From NCBI RefSeq assembly GCF_913777625.1, contig NZ_CAJYTI010000003.1, positions 62,001 to 126,000 on the forward strand: a DNA stretch of 64,000 nt, in the 5' to 3' direction. The position numbers and the translations under genes were made by a program. The DNA comes from an uncultured Sphingomonas sp. (GTDB lineage: Bacteria > Pseudomonadota > Alphaproteobacteria > Sphingomonadales > Sphingomonadaceae). The first letter of the stretch is position 1, and each line of letters starts with the position of its first letter. A model generated the notes under the pieces. That model was not told where the DNA came from. It saw nothing but the letters and a program-made list of their open reading frames with translations, and did not search any database. Shown here in pieces: positions 1 through 8,935 of this stretch.

Positions 1-815
1 AAACCGGCGTGTACGAAGGCGCAGAGATCACCGGCTTCTACGATCCGATGATCGCCAAGATCGTGGTGCATGCGGAAAGCCGTGTCGAAGCTTGCGAGGC
101 GCTCGCCCAGGCTTGCGCCGCGACCGACATCTTTCCCGTCAAGACCAACGCCCCGTTTCTCTGGCGGGCGCTGGATGACGCGGACTTCCGAGCAGCGCAC
201 ATCAATACCGGCTTCATCGCCGAGAAAGGCGACGTGCTGCTGCCCCCGGCCGAGCCGACCGACGACATGATCAAGCAGGCCGCCGCCGCACTGATTGTCC
301 AGGAATATCGGGGCGAACCCACCATGCTGCACGGCTGCGACGACGATTTGCTGGGAGCACCGCAACCCAATCCGTGGCGCGGCGCCCTGGGGCTTCGCGT
401 GAATGCCGCTCAGAACCGCCGTGTCGCCGTGGCCGTCGACGGGAAGGTCCATGTTACCGAACTGCCCGCCAGTTGGCGGACGGCCACGGTCATTGCCGAG
501 CCGGTGACCGACGGGGTGGCGGTAAACGATGACGGCCTGTCGTTCCTCGCATCCCCGGCACGCGTCGGTCCGACGAGCGGCACCGCGGCCGGTGACGGCG
601 CCCTGCTCGCTCCGATGCCCGGGCGAATCACCGCGGTGGACGTCGCCCCCGGCGCGCAGGTCACCAAGGGCCAGCGGCTCGTCACGCTGGAAGCAATGAA
701 GATGGAGCATGCGCTCACCGCCCCGTTCGACGGCACCGTCGCCGAGCTGCCGGTCACTGCCGGCGGCCAGGTGACCGAGGGCAGCCTGCTCGTCCGCGTG
801 GAGAAGGCGGCATGA
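1..815 (+). CDS. Acyl-CoA carboxylase biotin-containing alpha subunit, C-terminal part (5' truncated by window; probably methylcrotonyl- or propionyl-CoA carboxylase)
   Basis: Biotin-attachment motif EAMKMEHALTAPFDGTVAEL near the C-terminus; biotin-carboxylase C-terminal segment (NAPFLWRAL...FRAAHINTGFI). Confidence 0.88.
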   Translation, partial: TGVYEGAEITGFYDPMIAKIVVHAESRVEACEALAQACAATDIFPVKTNAPFLWRALDDADFRAAHINTGFIAEKGDVLLPPAEPTDDMIKQAAAALIVQEYRGEPTMLHGCDDDLLGAPQPNPWRGALGLRVNAAQNRRVAVAVDGKVHVTELPASWRTATVIAEPVTDGVAVNDDGLSFLASPARVGPTSGTAAGDGALLAPMPGRITAVDVAPGAQVTKGQRLVTLEAMKMEHALTAPFDGTVAELPVTAGGQVTEGSLLVRVEKAA

Positions 816-1276
816 TCTTCCGCGACGCAACCCTCGCCGATCTGCCCGCCATCGTCGCACTGCTGGACGATGACGACCTCAGCCGGGGCCGCGAGGATGC
901 TTCGCTGCCGCTCGATCCGCGCTACGAAATGGCCTTTGTGGATCTGGATTCCGATCCCAATCAGCGCCTGATTGTCGCAGAACGGGACGGTGTGGTGGTC
1001 GGCACGATGCAGCTGAGCTTCCTGCCCGGCATCGCTTTTCACGGTGCACGGCGGGGCCAGATCGAGGCGGTACGGATCGCCTCCAGCCTGCGCGGCCAAG
1101 GACTTGGCGGCGACATGATAGAATGGGCGGTGGAACAATGCCGCGGCCGGGGCTGCCGCCTGGTCCAGCTGATGTCGATGCGGGACCGGCTCGATGCGCA
1201 CCGCTTCTACGAAAAGCTCGGCTGGACCAAGAGCCATTTCGGCTTCAAGCTGAAACTGGATCAGGACCTGGGATAG
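812..1276 (+). CDS. GNAT family N-acetyltransferase
   Basis: 154 aa; IEAVRIASSLRGQGLGGDMIEWAVE acetyl-CoA binding motif; ATGA overlap with the upstream CDS. Confidence 0.85.
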   Translation: MIFRDATLADLPAIVALLDDDDLSRGREDASLPLDPRYEMAFVDLDSDPNQRLIVAERDGVVVGTMQLSFLPGIAFHGARRGQIEAVRIASSLRGQGLGGDMIEWAVEQCRGRGCRLVQLMSMRDRLDAHRFYEKLGWTKSHFGFKLKLDQDLG

Positions 1277-1726
1277 ATGGCGCGTTTCTTCGACGAATGG
1301 CAGCTCGGCGATCGTATCGAGCATGCCCTGCGACGCACGGTGACGGAGACCGACAATCTCCTGTTCACCACGCTCACCCACAATACCCAGCCGCTGCATT
1401 TGGACGCCGAGGCGGCCCGCGCCTCAGAATTCGGCCAGATCCTCGTCAACGGCACCTACACGTTCAGCCTGATGATCGGCATCAGCGTGGCGGACACCAC
1501 CGCGGGCTCGCTGGTCGCCAATCTCGGTTATGACAAGCTGACCATGCCGGCGCCAGTGTTCCTGGGCGATACGCTGCGCGCCAGCTCGGAAGTCGTGGAA
1601 CTGCGTGTCAGCAAATCGCGCCCCGGCCAGGGCATCGTCACCTGGCGGCACCAGATGCACAATCAACGCGACCAACTCGTATGCGAGTGTCTGCGTTCGG
1701 CGCTGCTACGCAGCCGACCGGCCTGA
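1277..1726 (+). CDS. MaoC family dehydratase
   Basis: HNTQPLHLDAEAARASEFGQILVNGTYTFSL hot-dog/MaoC signature. Confidence 0.85.
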   Translation: MARFFDEWQLGDRIEHALRRTVTETDNLLFTTLTHNTQPLHLDAEAARASEFGQILVNGTYTFSLMIGISVADTTAGSLVANLGYDKLTMPAPVFLGDTLRASSEVVELRVSKSRPGQGIVTWRHQMHNQRDQLVCECLRSALLRSRPA

Positions 1727-1737
1727 TCGGGCGTTCG

Positions 1738-2961
1738 ATGCCCATGCAGAACCTCGACGTGATCGTAATCGGCGGCGGCGCAGCGGGCATCGGCGCCGCG
1801 CGAACGCTGGCCGATGCGGGCAAGGCGGTGCTGCTGGTCGAGGCCGATACACGGCTGGGCGGGCGGGCGCGGACCGAGCATGTCGACGGCATGGCGCTCG
1901 ATCTGGGGGCCGGATGGCTCCATTCGGCCGAGCAAAATCCCTGGGTGAAAATCGCCGCCCTGCACGGCTTCGCGCTCGACCAAACGCTGCCGCGCTGGCG
2001 CGAGCAATGGCGCGGCCTCGGCTTCGCCAAGAGCGAGCAGCGCGCCGCCGCGGCAGCATTCGAAGCGTTCGAAACGCGGCTGCGCGACGATCCGCCCCCA
2101 GGCGACCGGGCCGGGGCGGCGCTGGTGGCGGGCAGCCCCTGGAGCGTATGGATCGATACGGTCAGCGGCTTCGTCAACGGGACCGATACCGCCAAGCTCT
2201 CGATTGCCGACTACCTCGCCTATGAGGACGCCGCGACCGAAACCGATTGGCGTGTGCCCGCGGGCTATGGCGCGCTGGTCGCAGCCCAGGCGTACGGACT
2301 GCGGACCGCCCTGGCAACGCCGGTAACGGCGATCGATCGGTCCGGCACATCGCTGAAGATCGAAACGCCGCGCGGCACGCTCACCGCCGCGCAGGTGATC
2401 GTCACCGTCTCCACCGATGTGCTGGCGCGCGGTGCAATCGCGATCGGCGGCCATGACGCGGTGCTGCACGCCGCCGCCGCGCTGCCGCTGGGAATGGCCG
2501 ACAAGCTGTTCCTGGCGATCGACCATGGCGAGGACGAACTCGACGCCAACGCGCATCTGCTCGGCGATCCGCGCAACGTGATCACCGGCACCTACACGCT
2601 GCGGCCGTTCGGCCGTCCGGTGATCGAGGCGATGTTCGGCGGCGACGGCGCGCGCGAAATGGCCGAGCGGGGCCTGCAGGGTGCCGCCGATTTCGCGATC
2701 GAGGAACTGTGCGCGCTGCTCGGCGGCCAGTGGCGCCGGCGGCTGCGGCTGCTCGCGGGCTCTGCCTGGAGCCGCGAGACCCATATCCGCGGCGGCTACA
2801 GCCACGCCCTCCCCGGCCGCGCTGCCGCCCGCCAGGTGCTGGCAACCCCGATCGATCCGCGCATCCGCTTCGCAGGCGAAGCGTGCTCGACCAGTGAATT
2901 CTCGACGGTGCACGGCGCGTACAAGACCGGCGTGGCTTCGGCGCGGGCGCTGCTCGGGTAG
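1738..2961 (+). CDS. FAD-dependent oxidoreductase (flavin amine oxidase family)
   Basis: GGGAAGIGAARTLADAGKAVLLVEADTRLGGRARTEH Rossmann/FAD motif; C-terminal RFAGEACS..HGAYKTGVASA. Start chosen inside the longer ORF 1681..2961. Confidence 0.82.
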   Translation: MPMQNLDVIVIGGGAAGIGAARTLADAGKAVLLVEADTRLGGRARTEHVDGMALDLGAGWLHSAEQNPWVKIAALHGFALDQTLPRWREQWRGLGFAKSEQRAAAAAFEAFETRLRDDPPPGDRAGAALVAGSPWSVWIDTVSGFVNGTDTAKLSIADYLAYEDAATETDWRVPAGYGALVAAQAYGLRTALATPVTAIDRSGTSLKIETPRGTLTAAQVIVTVSTDVLARGAIAIGGHDAVLHAAAALPLGMADKLFLAIDHGEDELDANAHLLGDPRNVITGTYTLRPFGRPVIEAMFGGDGAREMAERGLQGAADFAIEELCALLGGQWRRRLRLLAGSAWSRETHIRGGYSHALPGRAAARQVLATPIDPRIRFAGEACSTSEFSTVHGAYKTGVASARALLG

Positions 2962-3199
2962 GTCGAACCTCGCAGGGTAGCGCGCAGCTTGGTGCAATGG
3001 ACGGGGGATTATGGGTGGTTAGCCGCCGTTCGAGAACGCCGTGTCTCGGATGCCGAAGGCATTCACCTCACGGCCGTCATCGCCGGCGGTAGTCGCATAA
3101 TCGAGTAGGCCAACGGCATCGCAAGCAAGCGGTCTTCCATCAGCCCAAGTAATTCGCAACCGATCCAAATTGGGAAGCTCGCGCCCCTCCAACGCCGAT

Positions 3200-4666
3200 C
3201 TACGCCGCCGCCCGCTTCGCCGGTTCCGGGTTCGAGAACACCATCTCGTCGTCGATGCTGCCGAACTTCAGTGCCATCAGATCGCGCGTGTAGCTCTGGT
3301 GCACCCGCCAGGGCTTGCGATGCCCCTGGCGCGGCAGCAGCGCCAGCGCGCGCTGGACATAGCCCGAGGTGAAGTCGAGGAAGGGCTGTGCCTCCACCGG
3401 CGTGCTCGGCTGCGGTGTCACCTGGCGCATGCCGCGCTTGGCCATCGCGTTGAGCAGTCGCGCGACATAGCGGGCAGTCAGGTCGGCCTTCAGCGTCCAG
3501 CTGGCGTTGGTATAGCCGAACGCCATGGCGAAGTTGGGCACGCCCGAAAACATCATGCCCTTGTAGGCCAGCCGATCGGCCCAATCGACAGCCCGACCGT
3601 CCACCGTCACCGGCACGCCGCCCATCAGCTGCACCTCCAGCCCCGTTGCCGCGACCACCAGATCGGCGGGCAGTTCGCGCCCCGATTGCAGCCGCAGGCC
3701 CTGGGCGGTGAAGCGATCGATCCGATCGGTCACCACCTCGGCACGGCCCTCGCGGATCGCGGCGAACAGATCGGCGTCGGGCACCAGGCACAGTCGCTGG
3801 TCCCACGGATTGTAGCTGGGGGTGAAGTGGGTGCCGACGTCATAGTCGGGCCCCAGTTCGCAGCGGACCATCTCGACCAGCCGCTCCTTCGCCTTGGCAG
3901 GGTGCTTGCGGGCGAGCGCGTAGAAATATTGGGTGAGCAGCACGTTCTTCCAGCGGGTGAGGCTGTAGGCGCTCTTCGCCGGCAGATGCCGCCGCAGCCA
4001 GTTGGCGATCCCGTCCTGCGACGGGCGCGCGACGATATAGGTGGGCGAGCGCTGCAGCATGGTGACGTGCGCGGCCTGCTTGGCGAGTTCGGGCACCAGC
4101 GTCACCGCGGTGGCGCCGCTGCCGATCACGACGACGCGCTTGCCCGCATAGTCGATGTCCGGCGTCCAGAATTGCGGGTGTACGATGCGGCCCTGAAACG
4201 CCTCACGCCCGGCGAAATCGGGCAGATAGCCACGGGCGTAGTTGTAATAGCCGGCGCACAGGAACAGGAAGCTGCAGCTGAACTGGCGGGTGCGGCCGTC
4301 GGTCTCCACCGTCACCGTCCACAACGCCTCGTCGCTCGACCAGGCGGCGGCCGTCACCTTGTGGCGATAACGAATGTGCCGATCGATGCCGAAGTCGCGC
4401 GCGGTATCTTCCAGATAGCGCAGGATCGCATCGCCGTCGGCGATCGCCTTTGCCTCGGTCCAGGGACGGAATGAGAAGCCCAGCGTGTGCATGTCCGAAT
4501 CCGAACGGATGCCGGGGTAGCGGAACAGGTCCCAGGTGCCCCCCATCCGCTCGCGCCCTTCGAGGATAGCATAGGTGCGGCCGGGACAATCGGTCTGCAG
4601 GTGATAGCCTGCCCCGATCCCCGACAAGCCTGCGCCGACCACGAGAACGTCGAAATGTTCGCGCAT
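3200..4666 (-). CDS. Flavin-containing monooxygenase / Baeyer-Villiger-type NAD(P)-binding monooxygenase
   Basis: VGAGLSGIGAGYHL, MGGTWDLFRYPGIRSDSDMHTLGFSF, VVVIGSGATAVTLVPEL; AGGAGAGG Shine-Dalgarno before the ATG at 4666. Confidence 0.87.
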   Translation of the reverse strand: MREHFDVLVVGAGLSGIGAGYHLQTDCPGRTYAILEGRERMGGTWDLFRYPGIRSDSDMHTLGFSFRPWTEAKAIADGDAILRYLEDTARDFGIDRHIRYRHKVTAAAWSSDEALWTVTVETDGRTRQFSCSFLFLCAGYYNYARGYLPDFAGREAFQGRIVHPQFWTPDIDYAGKRVVVIGSGATAVTLVPELAKQAAHVTMLQRSPTYIVARPSQDGIANWLRRHLPAKSAYSLTRWKNVLLTQYFYALARKHPAKAKERLVEMVRCELGPDYDVGTHFTPSYNPWDQRLCLVPDADLFAAIREGRAEVVTDRIDRFTAQGLRLQSGRELPADLVVAATGLEVQLMGGVPVTVDGRAVDWADRLAYKGMMFSGVPNFAMAFGYTNASWTLKADLTARYVARLLNAMAKRGMRQVTPQPSTPVEAQPFLDFTSGYVQRALALLPRQGHRKPWRVHQSYTRDLMALKFGSIDDEMVFSNPEPAKRAAA

Positions 4667-4717
4667 GTTCTGCCTCTCCTGGAGGCATGGTTGCACGACT
4701 ATTGCCGGCGCGCCACC

Positions 4718-7700
4718 TCAATAATCCCGCGAGTATCGGAGCGTTGCACCCGAGCCGCCGAACGAACTGGTCTGCGACAATACACTGAGCGCACGCGACA
4801 GCGAGACTTCCAGCTGCGTCGCGGTAAAGCCGCGGGCATCGGTGATGATCTCGATATAGATATTGCGCGTGATGTACTTGCCCGCCGCCAGAGAGGTGCC
4901 GCGCCCCGTCGTGTCGTCGGCGCCCAGCACCCGCAGCCGATCGATGCCGGTTGCGGACTTGAGCTGACCGAGCGGGTTGAGCCCGCCACCGGTCGCCCGC
5001 AGCGAATTGAGCGCGGCGGCCAGCTGGATTGCCTCGGTGGCGGAGAGATTGGTCACGTTGGTGCCGAAGAACAGCCGCGAGAGCACCTCGTCCTGCGGCA
5101 GCGCGGGATTGGAGGTGAAGGCGATCTGCGGCTTCTGCGCGGTGCCGGTGATGTTGAGGATCGCGGTCACGCCCTCCGCCGTGGTGCTCGCCGAAATGTC
5201 GATCGTCGGGTTGGTCAGCTCCGCCCCCTGGAAGCTGATCACGCCCTTGGTCAGGTCGAACCGGCGGCTGGCGAAGCTGTAGGTGCCGCGCACCACTTCC
5301 ATCGTGCCGCGGACCTGCGGGTTGAGCGTGGTACCGCCGATCGTGATGTTGGCCTGCCATTCGGATTCGAGGCCCATGCCGCTGACCATCAGGCGATTTT
5401 GTGCGCGAACGCGAATGGCGAGGTCGAAATTGCCGAAGGCACGCGCCGGCTTCTTTGCCTGCGCCTGCTGGTTCGGGTCGAGATCGCCCTTGCGGCGCAC
5501 GCCGGTCAGCTCCGGGATCTCCGCGGCACCCTGGCGGATGATCTGGTAGTTCGCTTCCGGAATGTTGATCTGGCCTTCGATCTTCTGGACGTCGGCGCTC
5601 TTGGTGATCGTCAGCGTGCCGGTCGCCGTCGCCCCCAGCGCCTCGCTGCGAGCGAGCCGGGCGTCGTCGAACTTCACGGTGATCGCCATCGGGAAATTGT
5701 CCGCCGACGACAGGCCCACCCGGCCGCTCGCGCTGACGCTGCCATTGCCGGCACGCGCGCTCAGCTGGTTGAGGACGAAGGCGTCGTTGGAGAACTGGCC
5801 GTCGATCTTCAGGTTGGTCAGCCGGGTGCCGGTGCCTTCATTGTCATAGGTGAGGTTGTCCGCCCGCACCACGCCGTTGAGCTGCGGGCGATCGACCCGG
5901 CCGCTAAAGTCCGCCGCCATGCCGATCGGGCCGGTCAGCTGCTGGTTGGGCAGCCCGGCAAAGGCGAAGGGCAAGGCTGCCGGGCCGTTGTAGCGGATGC
6001 CACCGGAAAGCGGGGCCGCCATCAGCCGTTCGGTCCAGCTGCCGGCGCCGGGGCCGAGCGGACGCAGCGTGGTGACCACACGGCCGATCGTGGTGCTCCC
6101 CTGGCGGATCAGCGCGCGAAGATCACCGCCGTCGGGCAGCAGCTTGCCGACCATGCTGATGTGCACCGGCGCCGAAACGCGCACCAGGCTGGAGCGGGTG
6201 AGGTCGTCGATCTCCAGCCGCGCATCGGCGCTGGGGAACGCGTCCGGCGAGGTCTGGGCAAAATCCAGGCTGCCGGTCGCGGTGCCGCCGATGCCGAGAT
6301 CGGGCACGAAGGCGTTGATGATCGCCAGGTCGAGCTTGTCGAGCCGTGCCTGCAGCACGGTGCCGTCGCCGTAGCGCCCGGCGAGGCGGACGCTGCCCTG
6401 GTCGAAGTCGATCTGCGTCGGCAGCAGGCGATAGACGCCCTTCTCGACGGCGACCCGGGCCGGCGTGGAGGTGTGGAACTTCACCCCGCTTGCCTGGCCC
6501 TGCAGCGCCGCCGTCCAGAGGTCCGGCGTCATCCGGCCATTGAGCGCCACGTCGAAGGCGACGCCCGAAGACCCGCTCGCCACCGCCTGCACCGTGCCGT
6601 TGCCGCCGCGATAGTCGATCTTGGCGCGCGCCGTGCGCAGCAGGAACTCGCCGCGCTTGAGGTTGGCGATCTGGACGTCGGCGACGACCTGCGGCTGATC
6701 CGCAAGGACGATGCTGGCATTGGCGACCGCCCGGCCGATGGTCAGCTCGGATACGCCGGGAATGGCGGCATTGTCCGCCGTCGCGCGAACATCGGCACGC
6801 TGGAACTTGCCCTCTGCCGCCAGCGTGGCGACGCCGTCGATGCCGGAGCCCCGGAAGGTCAGCTGGCCGGCGAACGGCCCCGCCGGCGTCGCCTGGAGCT
6901 GGCCGGCAATGTCCATGCCCGCGAACTTGGCGGCATTGACCTGGATGGCCAGCGCCTTGCCGGTGCGCACGAGGACATCGGCGCTGAACGGACCATAGTT
7001 GCTCTCGCCGGTGGCGGTGACGGCATAGGCATCGCCGCGACCGACCACCTTGGCCTCGACCTTGGCGAGGCCGACGCCCAGCCCCGGCTTTTCGGCGCGG
7101 AGTAGCAGCTGCGGTGCGTTGAGCGTGCCGGTCACGCGGGCGCTGAGCGGGCCATATTGATCGGAGACCGCATCGGCGGTCAGGCGGATCGGCCCGGCGG
7201 GGTCATAGGTCCCCTGCCCGCGCAGCACGCGGAACTGCGGCGCACGCATCCGCACGTCGGCAATGCCGATAACGCCCTTGGGATCGAGGTTGAGGCGCGC
7301 CGAGACGACGGTGTTGCCGCCGAGGAAGTTGCGCACCCCTTCGTTGAACAGCTTGCGGCTGCGCCCTGCCACCTTGCCGCGGATACCCCAGCCGCCGCCG
7401 GGGGCGGTGTACAGCTCGGCATCGGTGTTGAGATCGACCACGCCGACGCCGGCGATGGTATAGTCGTTGATCCGCCCCTTGAGCGCGCCGGTGTAGCGGC
7501 CCTTGGCCATGTCGGCGGCAACGATCGCGGTGGCGTCGATCTTGTCCGATTTCAGCCGGAGATTGTCCGACAGGATCCGGCTGCCGGAGATGGCAAGATC
7601 GCCGTTCACCGTCACGTTGGTGACCAGCCCGCCGGCCGCCGCGTTGAGGCCAGAGACGCGCGCCGCCCTGGCGCGCACCGGCACCAGGATGCGATCGGAG

Positions 7701-8935
7701 TCCACCCGTGCGCGGCCCTCGGCGTAGAGCTGCTCCACCACCGTCTCGCCAAAGCCGATCGCGCCGGCGGACAGCTTGTAATCGACCATCGGCGTCGCGA
7801 ACGCGCCCTCCAGCGCCAGCGAGGCACGCACCGATCGGCCGACCAGCTTCGGGGCGATCGTGCCGGGCTTGAGCAGCAGCGCATCGACATGCACGCCGTG
7901 GAACTGGTTGTTGCCGAGGTCGACCAGGCCCTGCGCCTGCGCGGAGAGCGCATCGGACTGGAGCTTGATCACGCCGTCGGCTTTGCGGTCCGCCCAGCGG
8001 AAATCGGTGTCGAGGCGCAGGCCGGGCGCGGTCAGCCGCGCCACCGGGCCTGCCATGTAGAGCCCAGGATGGGTCATGCCGCGGATCTGGAAGCGGCCAT
8101 TGTCGGCCGTCACCCCGAGATCGGCGAGGTTGCGGCCGCCCAGCGTGGCGAGGCCCTTGCCCTGCCAATGCTTCCAGTCCCCTGCTCCCTGCACGCTGGC
8201 GACGAGCGGCGCTTGCAGCTTGGCGAGACCGGCAACGAGCCCGCCCTTGGGCGCATCGAGACGGAGGTCGATGTCCAACCGATTGGCAGCCGGCACCGCG
8301 TCCAGCTTGAGCGACAGCCGGTCGCCGCCGGCAACGTCCCGCGCGGCGATCGTCCCGGCATCGGCCAGGATCTGCGCCCGCCCGTCGGACAGATGCGCAG
8401 CGCCGCTCAGCCGCGCGATGTGGCGCTGGCCGTCGACGGCAGGCGCGATGTCGATCCGCGCGACGTTCAATCGGGCAATGTCAATATTGAGATCGGGTAG
8501 CAGAGGGGCGTTGGGATCGCTCGAGGGCTTGAGCTCGGGAAGCCGCGCCAGGCGAATTTCCGGGCTCTCCAGGTTGCGGATGTCGATCCGGTTCTTGAGG
8601 TAGGACAGCGGGCGCCAGTCGATCTTGATCTCCTGCGCGGTGGCGAACACGCCCTTGGTGTCGCTCACCCGCACGTCGCGCAGGACCATCGCGCCGTAGA
8701 TCGAGCCCTCGATGCGCCCGATGCGGAACCCAAGCCCGGATTCCAGCTGCAGCTTGCCGAGCTGATCGGCGATCAACCGCCGCCCCGGCTGGGTGTCGAG
8801 GCCGAGCACGGCAAGTCCCGCCAGCGCGGCGAGCGACACCAGCCCCAGCGCCACCCACTGCACGATCTTCACCCACAGCGGCCTGCCGGTGCGCACTACC
8901 GTCACGGTCTCGGTTTCAGGCACGTCGTCCACCAT
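4718..8935 (-). CDS. tamB: Translocation and assembly module subunit TamB (DUF490)
   Basis: 1405 aa, N-terminal TM helix, C-terminal DUF490-like region (GTMEVVRGTYSFASRRFDLTKGVISFQG); overlaps the tamA stop. Confidence 0.88.
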   Translation of the reverse strand: MVDDVPETETVTVVRTGRPLWVKIVQWVALGLVSLAALAGLAVLGLDTQPGRRLIADQLGKLQLESGLGFRIGRIEGSIYGAMVLRDVRVSDTKGVFATAQEIKIDWRPLSYLKNRIDIRNLESPEIRLARLPELKPSSDPNAPLLPDLNIDIARLNVARIDIAPAVDGQRHIARLSGAAHLSDGRAQILADAGTIAARDVAGGDRLSLKLDAVPAANRLDIDLRLDAPKGGLVAGLAKLQAPLVASVQGAGDWKHWQGKGLATLGGRNLADLGVTADNGRFQIRGMTHPGLYMAGPVARLTAPGLRLDTDFRWADRKADGVIKLQSDALSAQAQGLVDLGNNQFHGVHVDALLLKPGTIAPKLVGRSVRASLALEGAFATPMVDYKLSAGAIGFGETVVEQLYAEGRARVDSDRILVPVRARAARVSGLNAAAGGLVTNVTVNGDLAISGSRILSDNLRLKSDKIDATAIVAADMAKGRYTGALKGRINDYTIAGVGVVDLNTDAELYTAPGGGWGIRGKVAGRSRKLFNEGVRNFLGGNTVVSARLNLDPKGVIGIADVRMRAPQFRVLRGQGTYDPAGPIRLTADAVSDQYGPLSARVTGTLNAPQLLLRAEKPGLGVGLAKVEAKVVGRGDAYAVTATGESNYGPFSADVLVRTGKALAIQVNAAKFAGMDIAGQLQATPAGPFAGQLTFRGSGIDGVATLAAEGKFQRADVRATADNAAIPGVSELTIGRAVANASIVLADQPQVVADVQIANLKRGEFLLRTARAKIDYRGGNGTVQAVASGSSGVAFDVALNGRMTPDLWTAALQGQASGVKFHTSTPARVAVEKGVYRLLPTQIDFDQGSVRLAGRYGDGTVLQARLDKLDLAIINAFVPDLGIGGTATGSLDFAQTSPDAFPSADARLEIDDLTRSSLVRVSAPVHISMVGKLLPDGGDLRALIRQGSTTIGRVVTTLRPLGPGAGSWTERLMAAPLSGGIRYNGPAALPFAFAGLPNQQLTGPIGMAADFSGRVDRPQLNGVVRADNLTYDNEGTGTRLTNLKIDGQFSNDAFVLNQLSARAGNGSVSASGRVGLSSADNFPMAITVKFDDARLARSEALGATATGTLTITKSADVQKIEGQINIPEANYQIIRQGAAEIPELTGVRRKGDLDPNQQAQAKKPARAFGNFDLAIRVRAQNRLMVSGMGLESEWQANITIGGTTLNPQVRGTMEVVRGTYSFASRRFDLTKGVISFQGAELTNPTIDISASTTAEGVTAILNITGTAQKPQIAFTSNPALPQDEVLSRLFFGTNVTNLSATEAIQLAAALNSLRATGGGLNPLGQLKSATGIDRLRVLGADDTTGRGTSLAAGKYITRNIYIEIITDARGFTATQLEVSLSRALSVLSQTSSFGGSGATLRYSRDY

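Noticed and set aside
4487-7105. 872-aa + strand ORF
   Set aside because: Antisense to tamB; arises from high GC/low stop density and has low-complexity Arg/His/Ala/Gly translation.
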